The position numbers were made by a program, and so were the translations under genes. This document shows, one piece after another, positions 43,501-51,896 of a DNA stretch of 64,000 nucleotides. The stretch's first letter is position 1. Every line of letters starts with the position of its first letter. This DNA comes from 20CM-2-55-15 sp964633285 (GTDB lineage Bacteria; Acidobacteriota; Terriglobia; 20CM-2-55-15), in NCBI GenBank assembly GCA_964633285.1, contig CAZWGA010000026.1:10338-74337 (forward strand), given 5' to 3'. The notes below the pieces were generated by a model. That model was not told where the DNA came from and made no database searches. It saw nothing but the letters and a program-made list of their open reading frames with translations.

Positions 43501-44826
43501 ATGAAGAGTATTCGTTGGTTCCTGATCATCGTCGTCGTGATGTCTTCAAACCTGAGCGCTCAGCGAGGTGGTCCGCCAGTTACCCTACCCGGCAAGCCCA
43601 CGGCTGTTTCGATGCCGATGGTATCCGCGGAAGTGACCGGTCCCGGCAAGATGTTCGATTCGTCCACATCGCTTCCGCCGGGCCGCGACCTCGCGCATTA
43701 CAAGTATGAAGCTCGCGAATACTTCATTTCGGGTACATCCAACGGCAAGCCGTACAAGACGCGAATTGTTGTGCGCAAGCCGTCGAGCGCGGGCAAGTTC
43801 AGCGGATTGGTGATGGTCGAAGCCATGCATCCGAGTGGCGCGGCTCATATGTTCGAGTTCACTTCAGACTACACCATGACTTCGGGTCACATGGCGGTTG
43901 AAGTCGTTACCAATCTCACGGAGTTGCTCGCACAGAATAAGGAACGCTACAAGGATCTCAGTGTTACCGGCGATCAGGCGTCGGAGATTCTGGCGCAGGT
44001 CGGCGCAATGATTAAACAGAAGGCGCCCGGAACGCCGTTTGCCGGTATCGCGGCGCGGAAAATGGTTTTGACGGGAACGTCCGCGACTGCGGCAATCCTG
44101 ATCGCATACCTGCCGGCTCATATAGTTTTTCGAACGCCCGGTATGCAGGGGATCTACGACGGATTTCTCCCGATGTCCACAGGCGCAACGATTCGCGCCG
44201 TGGATGTTCCGTTGATTCAGGTTCCGACCATGACCGAGGTTGCGGGCGGCAATGTCAGTTCGCGTCCCGACGGCGATGCTCCCGGCGATCAATTCCGAAT
44301 TTACGAGTTTGCCGGCATGGCGCATGTCGATAGCCGCGACAGCGTAAGATTCAAACCCGATCCCTGCCGCCATCCGGCAAGCCGATTCCCCGAACAGGCG
44401 TACATGTCGGTCGCGCTGCATCACCTCTTCGATTGGGTCGACAAGGGGAAAGTTCCGCCTCGCGCTGAAAGAATCGCTTCGACAACGGCGGTCGATGAAA
44501 ACGGAAACGTGAAGGGAGGCGTCCGGACGCCTTATGTCGATGTTCCAGCTTCCAAATTCGCCGTGCGTAACGAAGCCGCAAATCCGCCGGTTTCAAATCC
44601 GAGCGCGTGGATCGCCGCGCATGGCCAGAACGCGCCGAATCAAATGTGCGGACTTGCAGGTTACCAGCAGGATTTCTCCGCGGATCAATTACGAAAACTC
44701 TACGGCAGCAAAAAGACCTATCAGGATCGCGTTCGCAAGCGCGTTGTAGAACTGGAAAAAGCCGGATGGTCGCTTCCGCTGTACCGCGAACTCATTCTCG
44801 AAGATGCGTCGAAGGTAGCTTTCTAG
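43501..44826 (+). CDS. Secreted alpha/beta-hydrolase-domain protein
   Basis: ATG 43501 with GGAGGAGGG at 43487-43495 gives 441 residues and a signal peptide (KSIRWFLIIVVVMSSNLSAQ). The in-frame ATG at 43348 would translate the upstream hairpin and is rejected. The sequence fits the 'alpha/beta hydrolase domain' family (Abhydrolase_10): YEAREYFISGTSNGKPYKTRIVVRKP, GLVMVEAMHPSG, KMVLTGTSATAAILIAYLP around the expected nucleophile Ser, VPLIQVPTMTEV, FRIYEFAGMAHVDSRD with a probable catalytic His, and a C-terminal YQQDFSADQLRKLYGSKKTYQDRVRKRVVEL. It is probably an extracytoplasmic esterase or lipase-like enzyme; the substrate is unknown. It ends 37 bp from a convergent gene. Confidence 0.78.
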   Translation: MKSIRWFLIIVVVMSSNLSAQRGGPPVTLPGKPTAVSMPMVSAEVTGPGKMFDSSTSLPPGRDLAHYKYEAREYFISGTSNGKPYKTRIVVRKPSSAGKFSGLVMVEAMHPSGAAHMFEFTSDYTMTSGHMAVEVVTNLTELLAQNKERYKDLSVTGDQASEILAQVGAMIKQKAPGTPFAGIAARKMVLTGTSATAAILIAYLPAHIVFRTPGMQGIYDGFLPMSTGATIRAVDVPLIQVPTMTEVAGGNVSSRPDGDAPGDQFRIYEFAGMAHVDSRDSVRFKPDPCRHPASRFPEQAYMSVALHHLFDWVDKGKVPPRAERIASTTAVDENGNVKGGVRTPYVDVPASKFAVRNEAANPPVSNPSAWIAAHGQNAPNQMCGLAGYQQDFSADQLRKLYGSKKTYQDRVRKRVVELEKAGWSLPLYRELILEDASKVAF

Positions 44827-44830
44827 AAAC

Positions 44831-44858
44831 ATGTAGTCGCGGGCTTTACGCCCGCGTT
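44831..44858 (+). repeat. REP-like hairpin, copy a
   Basis: ATGTAGT is followed by the hairpin CGCGGGC-TTTAC-GCCCGCG (44838-44856) and TT. It nearly fills the 37-bp gap between two convergent genes, so it can act as a bidirectional transcription end. Related copies lie at 52921-52948 and 60623-60650. Confidence 0.75.
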
Positions 44859-44863
44859 CCGGC

Positions 44864-45874
44864 CTAGTCCCGTAAAAATTTTCGCGCGACTTCGAGATCG
44901 CACTTCTCATTCGAATGGGGCATGTTGGGCCGATAGACCCATTGTCCCGACCACTCGACAGGTTTTGCCAGATAGACCGGATCTTCAACCACACCCGAGT
45001 ACACGAGATTCTTTCCATCGGCGCTGAGCGCGAATCGCTCCGTTAATTTTTTCTGTGTGCTGCCGGGAAGGGAAGCCGAGAGTCCCATCGGATGCTCGCT
45101 GAAATTTGTGGTTTCGACGACCAGCGTTTTTCCTTCCCAGTGCCCCACGGAATGACCGTGCAGAGAGGTCTGGGCTGCTGGAGGATGCTTGCGTCCATCC
45201 AGGTAAACGATGCGTTCGCTATCGAGCCAGTCGACTTTCATCACAACGCGGCCGGGCTGAACCGTAATGGTGTCGGCAACCGGATAGAACATCAGAGCCG
45301 GGGCGCCGATGGGAATGCAGTCTTTTTGAGTTGTCGCTTTCGGATCGGCAACCGACATGGCCGCTTTGCCTTTTTCAGTCACGGACCAGTTTCTCGCGCC
45401 GCCAAGAAACGCGTTGAATTCGGTTCGAGGAGAAAACCATGTGCCGGCGATACTGGTTGCGGCCGCTTCCTTACCCGCATAAACACTGCGCGAAGCAATG
45501 TTCAAAGGAATGTAGGCGCCGTCGCTCTTGTACAGATCCTTTCCCAATACGGATCGATCGGCGTTGTTCCTGGACGGGTTGCCGGTGATGGTCACCGCGT
45601 CTCCGACTTTCACCGAGTCCTTGGTAAAGCCGAGCGGATTCAGCACCGACGCGGCGCCGGCTTCAATCTCCATAGGCGCGATCGACCCGTCGGCCTTTTT
45701 CACTTCGAGAGTCAGATAGACATGCGGGTTCTTGTATCTGTATTCCGTGATCGTGCCTTTGAGCGTGACTTCCTGCTGCGTGTTGTATGCGGCGGCGCTG
45801 TGATGCGCCAGAGCCGGAATGGCCAAAGCCGGCAGGAATGCGCAGGCCATCATGATTTTGCCGGTGCGGTACAT
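44864..45874 (-). CDS. Exported DUF6152-like protein
   Basis: ATG 45874, preceded by GGGGGGA, gives 336 residues with a signal peptide (IMMACAFLPALAIPALA). The first domain begins HHSAAAYNTQQEVTLKGTITEYRYKNPHVYLTLEV, the DUF6152 pattern, up to about residue 95 (GDAVTITGNPSRN). The second half is a separate conserved region common in Acidobacteria and Proteobacteria (PGRVVMKVDWLDSERIVYLDGRKHPP, HGHSVGHWEGKTLVVETTNFSEHP), often seen as its own hypothetical protein. The role is unknown. It is convergent with the hydrolase and divergent from the rhodanese at 45994. Confidence 0.7.
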   Translation of the reverse strand: MYRTGKIMMACAFLPALAIPALAHHSAAAYNTQQEVTLKGTITEYRYKNPHVYLTLEVKKADGSIAPMEIEAGAASVLNPLGFTKDSVKVGDAVTITGNPSRNNADRSVLGKDLYKSDGAYIPLNIASRSVYAGKEAAATSIAGTWFSPRTEFNAFLGGARNWSVTEKGKAAMSVADPKATTQKDCIPIGAPALMFYPVADTITVQPGRVVMKVDWLDSERIVYLDGRKHPPAAQTSLHGHSVGHWEGKTLVVETTNFSEHPMGLSASLPGSTQKKLTERFALSADGKNLVYSGVVEDPVYLAKPVEWSGQWVYRPNMPHSNEKCDLEVARKFLRD

Positions 45875-45953
45875 AAGTCCCCCCTTTGGATGCGCTGGAT
45901 GCTTAATCTTACGAATAGTCCAATGCATTTTATAGCTATAGCCTTGTTTGTCG

Positions 45954-45959
45954 TATAAT
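45954..45959 (+). promoter_or_regulatory. Candidate -10 box (TATAAT)
   Basis: A perfect TATAAT lies 35 bp before the rhodanese start at 45994, within an AT-rich stretch. No good TTGACA-like box is seen 16-18 bp upstream (the sequence there is TTATAGC). GGAAGG about 7 nt before the ATG is the ribosome binding site. Confidence 0.4.
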
Positions 45960-45993
45960 CGTTCGCCGTTCAGGAAGAACGGAAGGTAATTTA

Positions 45994-46485
45994 ATGAAAG
46001 GCAAGTTCAAGACCCCTGATCCCCGGAAAGCCAAACGTTACTTCTCCCGCAAGGTTTCATTCTCGACGGATCCCATCGAACTCGGCCGGTGGCTCAAGGA
46101 GCGCAAAGACATAAAGATTCTCGATGTGCGCGATGCAAAATCGTTTGCAAAAGGGCACCTGCCTGGGGCTGTTCATTTGCCCGAAGAAAGGTGGAGCAAA
46201 GCCGGCGCACTCGATAAGAAGCGAACCTATATTGTTTACGGCGATACCCTGGTCTCCCGCAGGGCGGCGCGCGCTGCCCTCGAACTGGCGTCTCAGGGCC
46301 TCCCTGTTATGGAGCTCGAAGGCGGGTTTGAGTCCTGGAAGGAATTGGGCCGGCCTGTTGAGAAGCGTTCGGCCCCTCCGCGTAAGCCCCCTGCGTCTCA
46401 AGTTCCGGCCGAACCTGTCGAAGAGGCAAAGGCAGTTCAGCCTGAAGAGGAGCCCCCGCAGACAATCGCCGCCGAGGCGAACTAG
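45994..46485 (+). CDS. Cytoplasmic rhodanese-like protein without catalytic cysteine
   Basis: This protein has 163 residues. Residues about 22-121 form a rhodanese fold (DIKILDVRDAKSFAKGHLPGAVHLP, VMELEGGFESWKELGRP). The active-site loop reads YIVYGDTLVSRRAA, with Gly83 where the catalytic Cys is expected, and the protein has no cysteine at all, so sulfur transfer is not possible. The C-terminal 40 residues are Pro/Glu/Ala-rich and probably disordered. Its stop codon is directly followed by the ATG of the HD-PycTM gene (no gap), so the two are co-transcribed and may work together, the rhodanese as a binding or sensor module. That link is inferred from position only. Confidence 0.75.
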   Translation: MKGKFKTPDPRKAKRYFSRKVSFSTDPIELGRWLKERKDIKILDVRDAKSFAKGHLPGAVHLPEERWSKAGALDKKRTYIVYGDTLVSRRAARAALELASQGLPVMELEGGFESWKELGRPVEKRSAPPRKPPASQVPAEPVEEAKAVQPEEEPPQTIAAEAN

Positions 46486-47682
46486 ATGACGGTCAAAAGT
46501 TCCATCATTGATAGTGCTGCAGAATTTGTTACGGACCTTCTCGTCACACGACTGCCCGAACAGTATGTTTTCCACACGGTCGATCGAACGAACGAGATCG
46601 TGCAGGCCTGCCAGGAAATCGGGGAAGCGGTTGGTCTCAAACAGGCAGACCTGCAAACCGTGGTGCTGGCTGCCTGGTTTCTTCATGCCGGACTGGTCGA
46701 ATCCGAACCCGGCCGAAGTGTGAAGATCGCCACCGAATTCCTCGGCAGTAAGAACTATCCGGCCGAGAGCATCAAGAAAGTCGTGAATTGCATTCAAGAC
46801 GTTGTGCCCGTCCAGAATCCTCAAAGTCTTCTCGATGAAGTGTTGTGCGATGCCGAAAGTCTGCACCTCGCGAAGAAGAAATATTTTTCCAAAAGTGAAT
46901 TGCTTCGAGTCGAGCAGGAAAAAGTCTCGGGAAAACCGCTGGCGGACATTGAGTGGATGGAGTACCGGGTCCAGGCGCTGAATACCAAGCCGTTTCACAC
47001 TGCTTACGCCCGCGAAGAATACGGCAAGCGCCGGTCGGATAATCTTGTGAAGGCGCAGGAGGAATTGCGCGAAGCGATGGCGAAGAAAGAAAACGCCGTC
47101 GCAAAGTCCGACGCCAAGGAAGTGAAGAAAGAACTCCTGAAGGCCAAGCTGGAAGCCGCGCAAAAACAGCCGGTCAAAGGTGTGGATGGAATGTTCCGGA
47201 TCATCAACCGGAACAACATGACGTTGAATGTCCTGGCGGACCGGAAAGCCAACATGCTGATCCACACCAATGCGATTGTGCTCTCGATTACGATGTCGCT
47301 GCTCGTCCGGAATCTCGGCGAAACACCATTCCTGATCATACCGGCGATTCTTCTTGTCGCGACGTGTCTGACCACGATTGTGATCTCTGTGCATGCGACT
47401 CGGCCGAGAATGTACACGCCGCCTGCGTCGCAAAGACGCATTACCGACCTCCTCTTTTTCGGCAACTTTTACAAAATGGATTTCAAGGACTACGAAACCG
47501 GAATGAATGAAGTGATGTCCAGGGGAGAATCCCTTTACGGAAGCCTGATTCAGGATGCGTATAACATCGGACAGGTGCTTGGACGGAAATATCAATACAT
47601 CCGCGCCGCCTACGACGTGTTCATGTATGGATTGATTCTCTCGGTCGTGTCGTTCGGCATCGCGTACCTCGTCCACAAATAG
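46486..47682 (+). CDS. HD-like domain fused to PycTM (Pycsar effector-like) membrane protein
   Basis: This protein has 398 residues. Residues 1-130 form an HD-type helical domain, 185-230 a charged helix, and 235-398 a PycTM/DUF5706 region: MFRIINRNNMTLNVLADRKANMLIH followed by membrane helices near 261-275, 282-302 and 378-396. PycTM proteins are the membrane effectors of Pycsar anti-phage systems, activated by cyclic UMP or CMP. Here no nucleotide cyclase gene is next to it. The HD motif has decayed compared with relatives as I remember them: FHTVDRT keeps His30 but has Arg34, and AAWFLHAG has Leu66-His67 where HD is expected. GAGG lies about 9 nt before the ATG. It may be an orphan effector or a housekeeping relative; the domain call is good, the defence role is not established. 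Confidence 0.75.
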   Translation: MTVKSSIIDSAAEFVTDLLVTRLPEQYVFHTVDRTNEIVQACQEIGEAVGLKQADLQTVVLAAWFLHAGLVESEPGRSVKIATEFLGSKNYPAESIKKVVNCIQDVVPVQNPQSLLDEVLCDAESLHLAKKKYFSKSELLRVEQEKVSGKPLADIEWMEYRVQALNTKPFHTAYAREEYGKRRSDNLVKAQEELREAMAKKENAVAKSDAKEVKKELLKAKLEAAQKQPVKGVDGMFRIINRNNMTLNVLADRKANMLIHTNAIVLSITMSLLVRNLGETPFLIIPAILLVATCLTTIVISVHATRPRMYTPPASQRRITDLLFFGNFYKMDFKDYETGMNEVMSRGESLYGSLIQDAYNIGQVLGRKYQYIRAAYDVFMYGLILSVVSFGIAYLVHK

Positions 47683-47708
47683 CATTTCGCATTCATGGAG
47701 CCCGAACC

Positions 47709-48530
47709 ATGAAAAATATCTTTCGAGTATTGCTGCTTGTTCTGCTCACCGGGGTATTGGTTTTCGCGAAAAAGCCCGCTGGTTTTCTGGGACAGCCCGA
47801 ACGTTTTACGGACGTGGGCGCCCGGGAGCCGTCGGGTATTGCCTGGCATCCACGCCTCGGCCATCTGTTTGTCGTTGGGGATGAGGGCACGGTGGTGGAA
47901 CTCGACAAGGACGCGCATGTCATCAAGGTCAATATGGTTCACGGTAACCTCGAGGACCTGGCGGTGCACACGCCGACTGGGAATCTCATGCTTCTCGCCG
48001 AGAAGCAGTCCGAGTTGATCCTGTATGATCCCGTCGCCTCGCAGGAGCTTCGCCGCTGGAAGATGAGCCGCACCGCGCTTCTCGGTCAGGAACACGGCGA
48101 CAAAAACAGCGGTTTCGAGGGACTGACTTTTCGCGCGGATCCCAAGGTTCAAGGCGGGGGCGTCTTTTATCTGGTTCATCAGAGACTGCCGGAGATGGTG
48201 GTCGAAGTCGCAGTCGATCTCAGCGCTCCGTCCGGCCCGATCAAGGCTGAGGTTCTGAAACGCATCACGGTCGATGAAAAAAACACGAAGGCCATTGCTT
48301 ACGCTCCTTCAATTGATCGTCTGCTTGTGTTGTCCGCGAAGAGAGGTATTGTGGTGCTGGCGAATGACGGAACCGTCGAGGCGGAAATCAAACTGGGCGG
48401 CAATCAGCCAGAAGGCTTGTGTCTGGATGGAGACGGCAACTTGTGGGTCGCTGAGGACCGCGGCCAGGCCCTCCTGCGATTTCAGGGCGCCTTGAAAGCC
48501 ATTACGAAACACCTTCGCAAGCTGAGCTAG
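47709..48530 (+). CDS. Exported SdiA-regulated-type beta-propeller protein
   Basis: This protein has 273 residues with a signal peptide (NIFRVLLLVLLTGVLVFA). The body resembles SdiA-regulated/YjiK-like propellers: EPSGIAWHPRLGHLFVVGDEGTVVELD, GNLEDLAVHTPTGNLMLLAEKQSELILYD, GFEGLTFRADPKVQGGGVFYLVHQ and QPEGLCLDGDGNLWVAEDRGQALLRF. GGAG precedes the ATG. Cellular role is unknown; related proteins are envelope-associated. It follows the HD-PycTM gene by 26 bp, possibly the same transcript, and ends 34 bp from a convergent gene. Confidence 0.75.
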   Translation: MKNIFRVLLLVLLTGVLVFAKKPAGFLGQPERFTDVGAREPSGIAWHPRLGHLFVVGDEGTVVELDKDAHVIKVNMVHGNLEDLAVHTPTGNLMLLAEKQSELILYDPVASQELRRWKMSRTALLGQEHGDKNSGFEGLTFRADPKVQGGGVFYLVHQRLPEMVVEVAVDLSAPSGPIKAEVLKRITVDEKNTKAIAYAPSIDRLLVLSAKRGIVVLANDGTVEAEIKLGGNQPEGLCLDGDGNLWVAEDRGQALLRFQGALKAITKHLRKLS

Positions 48531-48564
48531 TGAACCGGCAGGCCTCAAACACAAACGCAGGCAG

Positions 48565-49956
48565 TCACGAAGAACTTCCAAACCCGTGCAATCGAAGATA
48601 ATCGGCGGTGACGTCGCGCAACATTCCGCCGTCGCGCCGTGTGTCGATGCGTCCAAGTTTTTCCTTCAGGTCATTGGCAACGTACGCGGTGGTTGCGATC
48701 TTGTAAACCTTATCCGGATGCGGAACGAGGTTTTGTTCCTTTAAACGCGCCGCCGATTCCGCGCTCAGATTTGAACCTCGAACCTCAACGACTTCGATTC
48801 TTTCCTGCCAGCTCTCAAGGCTGTAAATGTCGCCGGAACGAATCGTTCCAGGATGGAGCCGCCCGGCAACACTGTCCAGATTGTAGTAGGCGAGGTCTGC
48901 GCCGGTTTGGGTACGCATTGCAGTTTCAAACAATGCTTTCACTCCCGCATGATCCAGCCACGCTGGATTGTTCCCAAGGGCTTCTCCTACTGAAAGCGGT
49001 GAATCTCCATCCATCGCTACGTTGACGAAAGCGTGCACGTGCGGATATCCGCGAAAATAAAAAACAGCCGCGGGACCTTCCAGCCGGAAAACCTGAGCAT
49101 CGAAAATGTCGCCGTCTTCGCCATGCTGGTAATAGCTCAGGAACATTGCGTTCAATCCTCCGTTGGCCGTGAGGCACTCCTGCGCGTAGCGAACATCTTC
49201 TTCCGGATACGTCGAGCAGATGCGTGCGACAAGTTCGCGAGCCAGTTCTTTGCCCTGTGGATCGAGTTCAGCAATGGGAATGCCCGGGAACGATCCATGC
49301 TTTCCCTGCAATTCAACCTGCGTTTGGACCGGAGCTTCCGCCACAAGGGCGTGCTTTCGTCTTTCCGCATCAAGGCTTGTCAGGAGACGTTGTGCGATCA
49401 GAAACTGATCGCGATAGACGTTGCCGGGGAGACCCGCTTGTTCGTTTCCTCGCTGATCGCCGTAAACCTGCGGGCCGCCGAACGCGACGCCTTCGCGACT
49501 TTTTCCGCCAAGACGAAGATTCAGATGCGCAGCAGTCAAAATGATTTGATACGGCGCCGATGAAGGATCGCCGCAGATCAGAACCTGCATCGAGTGCACG
49601 CCCGGGAGCCGCGTGAAGTATTCTTCGGGCACTCGCTGGCGGCCTTCTTCAGACAAACCGGCATACAAAAGGTCCGTGAGGATCTTTCGCTGAGCGCGAT
49701 TGAATCCGAAGAAAATCCCGCGGCCTCCGCCCCAGACGCCCCGATTGTGATACTGGCGCAACGGATGATCGTAGGGAACACACGCATCGCTGCGCTGCTG
49801 GTCGTCAAGACTGGTATAGAGACGTTTCGCGAGAACATCCACGGATTCGAGTTTGCGGCTGCGTCCCGGCGGTAAAAACTCATAGCCGCCGAACAAACCC
49901 GCGCCGCCGAGGAGGCCCAGACTCGCGCCAAATTTGAGGGCACTGCGTCGATTCAT
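48565..49956 (-). CDS. Tat-exported DUF3500 protein with 5'-nucleotidase-like C-terminal domain
   Basis: This protein has 463 residues. The N-terminus NRRSALKFGASLGLLGGAGL is a twin-arginine signal. Residues about 35-300 match DUF3500 (YTSLDDQQRSDACVPYDHPLRQYHN, QRKILTDLLYAGLSEEGRQR, LTAAHLNLRLGGKSREGVAFGGPQVYG, VFYFRGYPHVHAFVNVAMDGD). The tail, from about 340, resembles the C-terminal domain of 5'-nucleotidases (TGADLAYYNLDSVAGRLHPGTIRSGDIYSLESWQERIEVVEVRGSNL), without the metallophosphatase half. I do not know this combination from other proteins. The function is not known. A perfect 36-bp inverted repeat lies just upstream of it. Confidence 0.7.
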   Translation of the reverse strand: MNRRSALKFGASLGLLGGAGLFGGYEFLPPGRSRKLESVDVLAKRLYTSLDDQQRSDACVPYDHPLRQYHNRGVWGGGRGIFFGFNRAQRKILTDLLYAGLSEEGRQRVPEEYFTRLPGVHSMQVLICGDPSSAPYQIILTAAHLNLRLGGKSREGVAFGGPQVYGDQRGNEQAGLPGNVYRDQFLIAQRLLTSLDAERRKHALVAEAPVQTQVELQGKHGSFPGIPIAELDPQGKELARELVARICSTYPEEDVRYAQECLTANGGLNAMFLSYYQHGEDGDIFDAQVFRLEGPAAVFYFRGYPHVHAFVNVAMDGDSPLSVGEALGNNPAWLDHAGVKALFETAMRTQTGADLAYYNLDSVAGRLHPGTIRSGDIYSLESWQERIEVVEVRGSNLSAESAARLKEQNLVPHPDKVYKIATTAYVANDLKEKLGRIDTRRDGGMLRDVTADYLRLHGFGSSS

Positions 49957-49978
49957 CGTGGCCGGTATTTTAACAAGG

Positions 49979-50067
49979 ATAATTCGGTGTCAGAGGCCTA
50001 AATCACCCAAATTCCACTTCGCTCCTTCCTCGAATTTGGGTGATTTAGGCCTCTGACACCGAATTAT
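49979..50067. repeat. Perfect 36-bp inverted repeat
   Basis: The arm 49979-50014 (starts ATAATTCGGTGTCAGAGGCC) is perfectly complementary to 50032-50067, with a 17-nt loop. It fills the gap between two - strand genes and supplies the stop codon (TAA, 50064-50066) of the upstream one. The end sequence AATTCGGTGTCAGA resembles that of the repeat at 38215. It is likely a REP/MITE-like element and can act as a strong terminator-like hairpin. Confidence 0.85.
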
Positions 50068-51806
50068 TTCAGTCCAGCGCTGCGAAGCAGTTTCGTAAAG
50101 CGGGCGTCGGATCGGATTTTGTCGAATGCCGGATCCACCATGACTTTCGATAGCCGGGGCGAGCGTTCCTCGAATCCTTTTTCCAGCCAGCGAAAGCCCT
50201 GAGCCTTGTTTCCCAGGTTCAAATGGGCGGCGGCGAGGTAATAGGGCTCGACGTATCGCCTTGTTGCCAATTCTTCGAAGTCGGCGAGGACGCGGCTCGC
50301 CTGCTTCATGTCACCCGCGAGTCCCAAACCTGTCGCGAATCCAGAGATTGCTGCCGGATGTTCATTGCTGGCTTCTCTCGCTTTTGCGAACTGCGCAACC
50401 GAGTCCTTGTACTGAGCCAGTTGGATGTATACCAGGCCAAGGTAATAATGCGAGAGAGCAAAATTGACATCCATTTCAATGGTGTTTGTAAGCTGTTCCG
50501 CGGCCTCCCGAAAACGATGCGCAAGATACAGAATCCAGCCTTTGATGGAATTGATGGCGAGCGAAAGCGGATCGAGTTCGAGCGCAAGATCGATCTGCCG
50601 CAATGCCTCATCGAAACGGCTCATTGCCGCCAGGCAGATGGCATACCAGGAATGGCCGGTGACGTGGTTTGCATTCAGATCGAGCGCGCGCCGGAATGTT
50701 TTTTCAGCGCCTGAGAAATCCCAGTCGAAGATGAGTTGTCCCCAGCCGCGCGAACTGTAGGCTTCGGCGAAACCGGGATCCAGTGTCAGGGCTTTTCCAA
50801 TCGCGGCCTGAAATTTTTCGTTGGCTTGTTTGGGAGGCAGGCCGCTGTAGTATGCGGCGATGCCGTAGGTATCGGCCATGCCGACGTACGCCGGCGCATA
50901 TTCGGGTTCACGATCGATCGCTGCTTGAAAATATTTCAGAGCCTTCCAGAAAGCGTCTTCCGTCCGTTTATCCCAGTAGTATCGGCCCTTGAGATACGCT
51001 TCGTACGCCACCGAATCGCGAGTGGCGCCCTTCGCCATCTCTGCTTTGTGATCGGGGAGCAATTCAAGCATCAGCGAATGCGCGACGCGTTCGGCGACAT
51101 CCGTCTGCACGGTGATGATGTCGTCGAGCGTGCGGTTGTACGCTTCCGCCCACAGGTGACACTGGTCCGAAACCTGAATCAACTGGGCGGCAATCCTGAC
51201 GCGGTCCCGCGCGCGGCGAATGCTGCCTTCAAGGATGTAATCGACATTCAACTCCTCTCCGATTTGATCGATGCCCTTCGGCGTGTTCTTGTAGCGTTTT
51301 GACGTGGTGAAGGCGATCACTCGAAGCTGGTCCGGGCTGAGCCGGCCGAGTTGCATGATGAGTTCTTCCGTCATTCCATCCGCGAGATACTCCTGCTCCG
51401 TGTCATTCGTCAGATTTCCAAATGGAATAACGGCGAGCGTCAGGCGATGTCCTTTTCCGGGCCGGATTCTATCCTCACGTTCAACCGAAGCCAGAAACCG
51501 GTAGCCGCGCTTGGCGAGAGTTTCAATATAGATGGGTGTTTCTGCGTTGTCGTCGAGGGCCAGGCGGATTTGCCGGATGCAGTAATTCAGTCCCACTTCG
51601 AAATCGACATGCGTTCCTTCGCCCCAGATCTCTTTCTCGATGATCGGGCGTGTGATCACTTCGCCGGGCCGTGTGGCAAGAAGCGCCAGTACTTTGAAAG
51701 GCTGCGGCTGCAGCCGCATTCGGACGCCGTTCTTGAAGAGCTCGCTCGCACTGAGATTCATCTCAAATGGACCGAAGCGCAGAGGGTGTGTCCTCGAAGC
51801 GGACAT
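50064..51806 (-). CDS. Transcriptional regulator with OmpR-type winged helix and TPR domain
   Basis: This protein has 580 residues. Residues about 8-105 form a Trans_reg_C DNA-binding domain of the CadC type (LRFGPFEMNLSASELFKNGVRMRLQPQPFKVLALLATRPGEVITR, YIETLAKRGYRFLASV). A TolB-like N-terminal region follows (LAVIPFGNLTNDTEQEYLADGMTEELIMQLGRL, DYILEGSIRRARDRVRIAAQLIQ), as in acidobacterial and rhizobial wHTH-adenylate-cyclase-like proteins. At least six TPR units come next (AFWKALKYFQAAIDREPEYAPAYVGMADTYG, AEKTFRRALDLNANHVTGHSWYAICLAA). No membrane helix is obvious. Target genes are unknown. The last codons lie at the edge of the 36-bp inverted repeat. Confidence 0.85.
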   Translation of the reverse strand: MSASRTHPLRFGPFEMNLSASELFKNGVRMRLQPQPFKVLALLATRPGEVITRPIIEKEIWGEGTHVDFEVGLNYCIRQIRLALDDNAETPIYIETLAKRGYRFLASVEREDRIRPGKGHRLTLAVIPFGNLTNDTEQEYLADGMTEELIMQLGRLSPDQLRVIAFTTSKRYKNTPKGIDQIGEELNVDYILEGSIRRARDRVRIAAQLIQVSDQCHLWAEAYNRTLDDIITVQTDVAERVAHSLMLELLPDHKAEMAKGATRDSVAYEAYLKGRYYWDKRTEDAFWKALKYFQAAIDREPEYAPAYVGMADTYGIAAYYSGLPPKQANEKFQAAIGKALTLDPGFAEAYSSRGWGQLIFDWDFSGAEKTFRRALDLNANHVTGHSWYAICLAAMSRFDEALRQIDLALELDPLSLAINSIKGWILYLAHRFREAAEQLTNTIEMDVNFALSHYYLGLVYIQLAQYKDSVAQFAKAREASNEHPAAISGFATGLGLAGDMKQASRVLADFEELATRRYVEPYYLAAAHLNLGNKAQGFRWLEKGFEERSPRLSKVMVDPAFDKIRSDARFTKLLRSAGLK

Positions 51807-51896
51807 AACGGGGCGGCATTATAGTCCCAACTCGTTCGATTAAAGCCGAAAACTTCCGATTGTCCGATAACCCTTCAGGGCTTAAATTGGGAACCA

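Noticed and set aside
46486..47682. Complete Pycsar defence operon
   Set aside because: No uridylate or cytidylate cyclase gene is adjacent on either side; only an effector-like protein is present.
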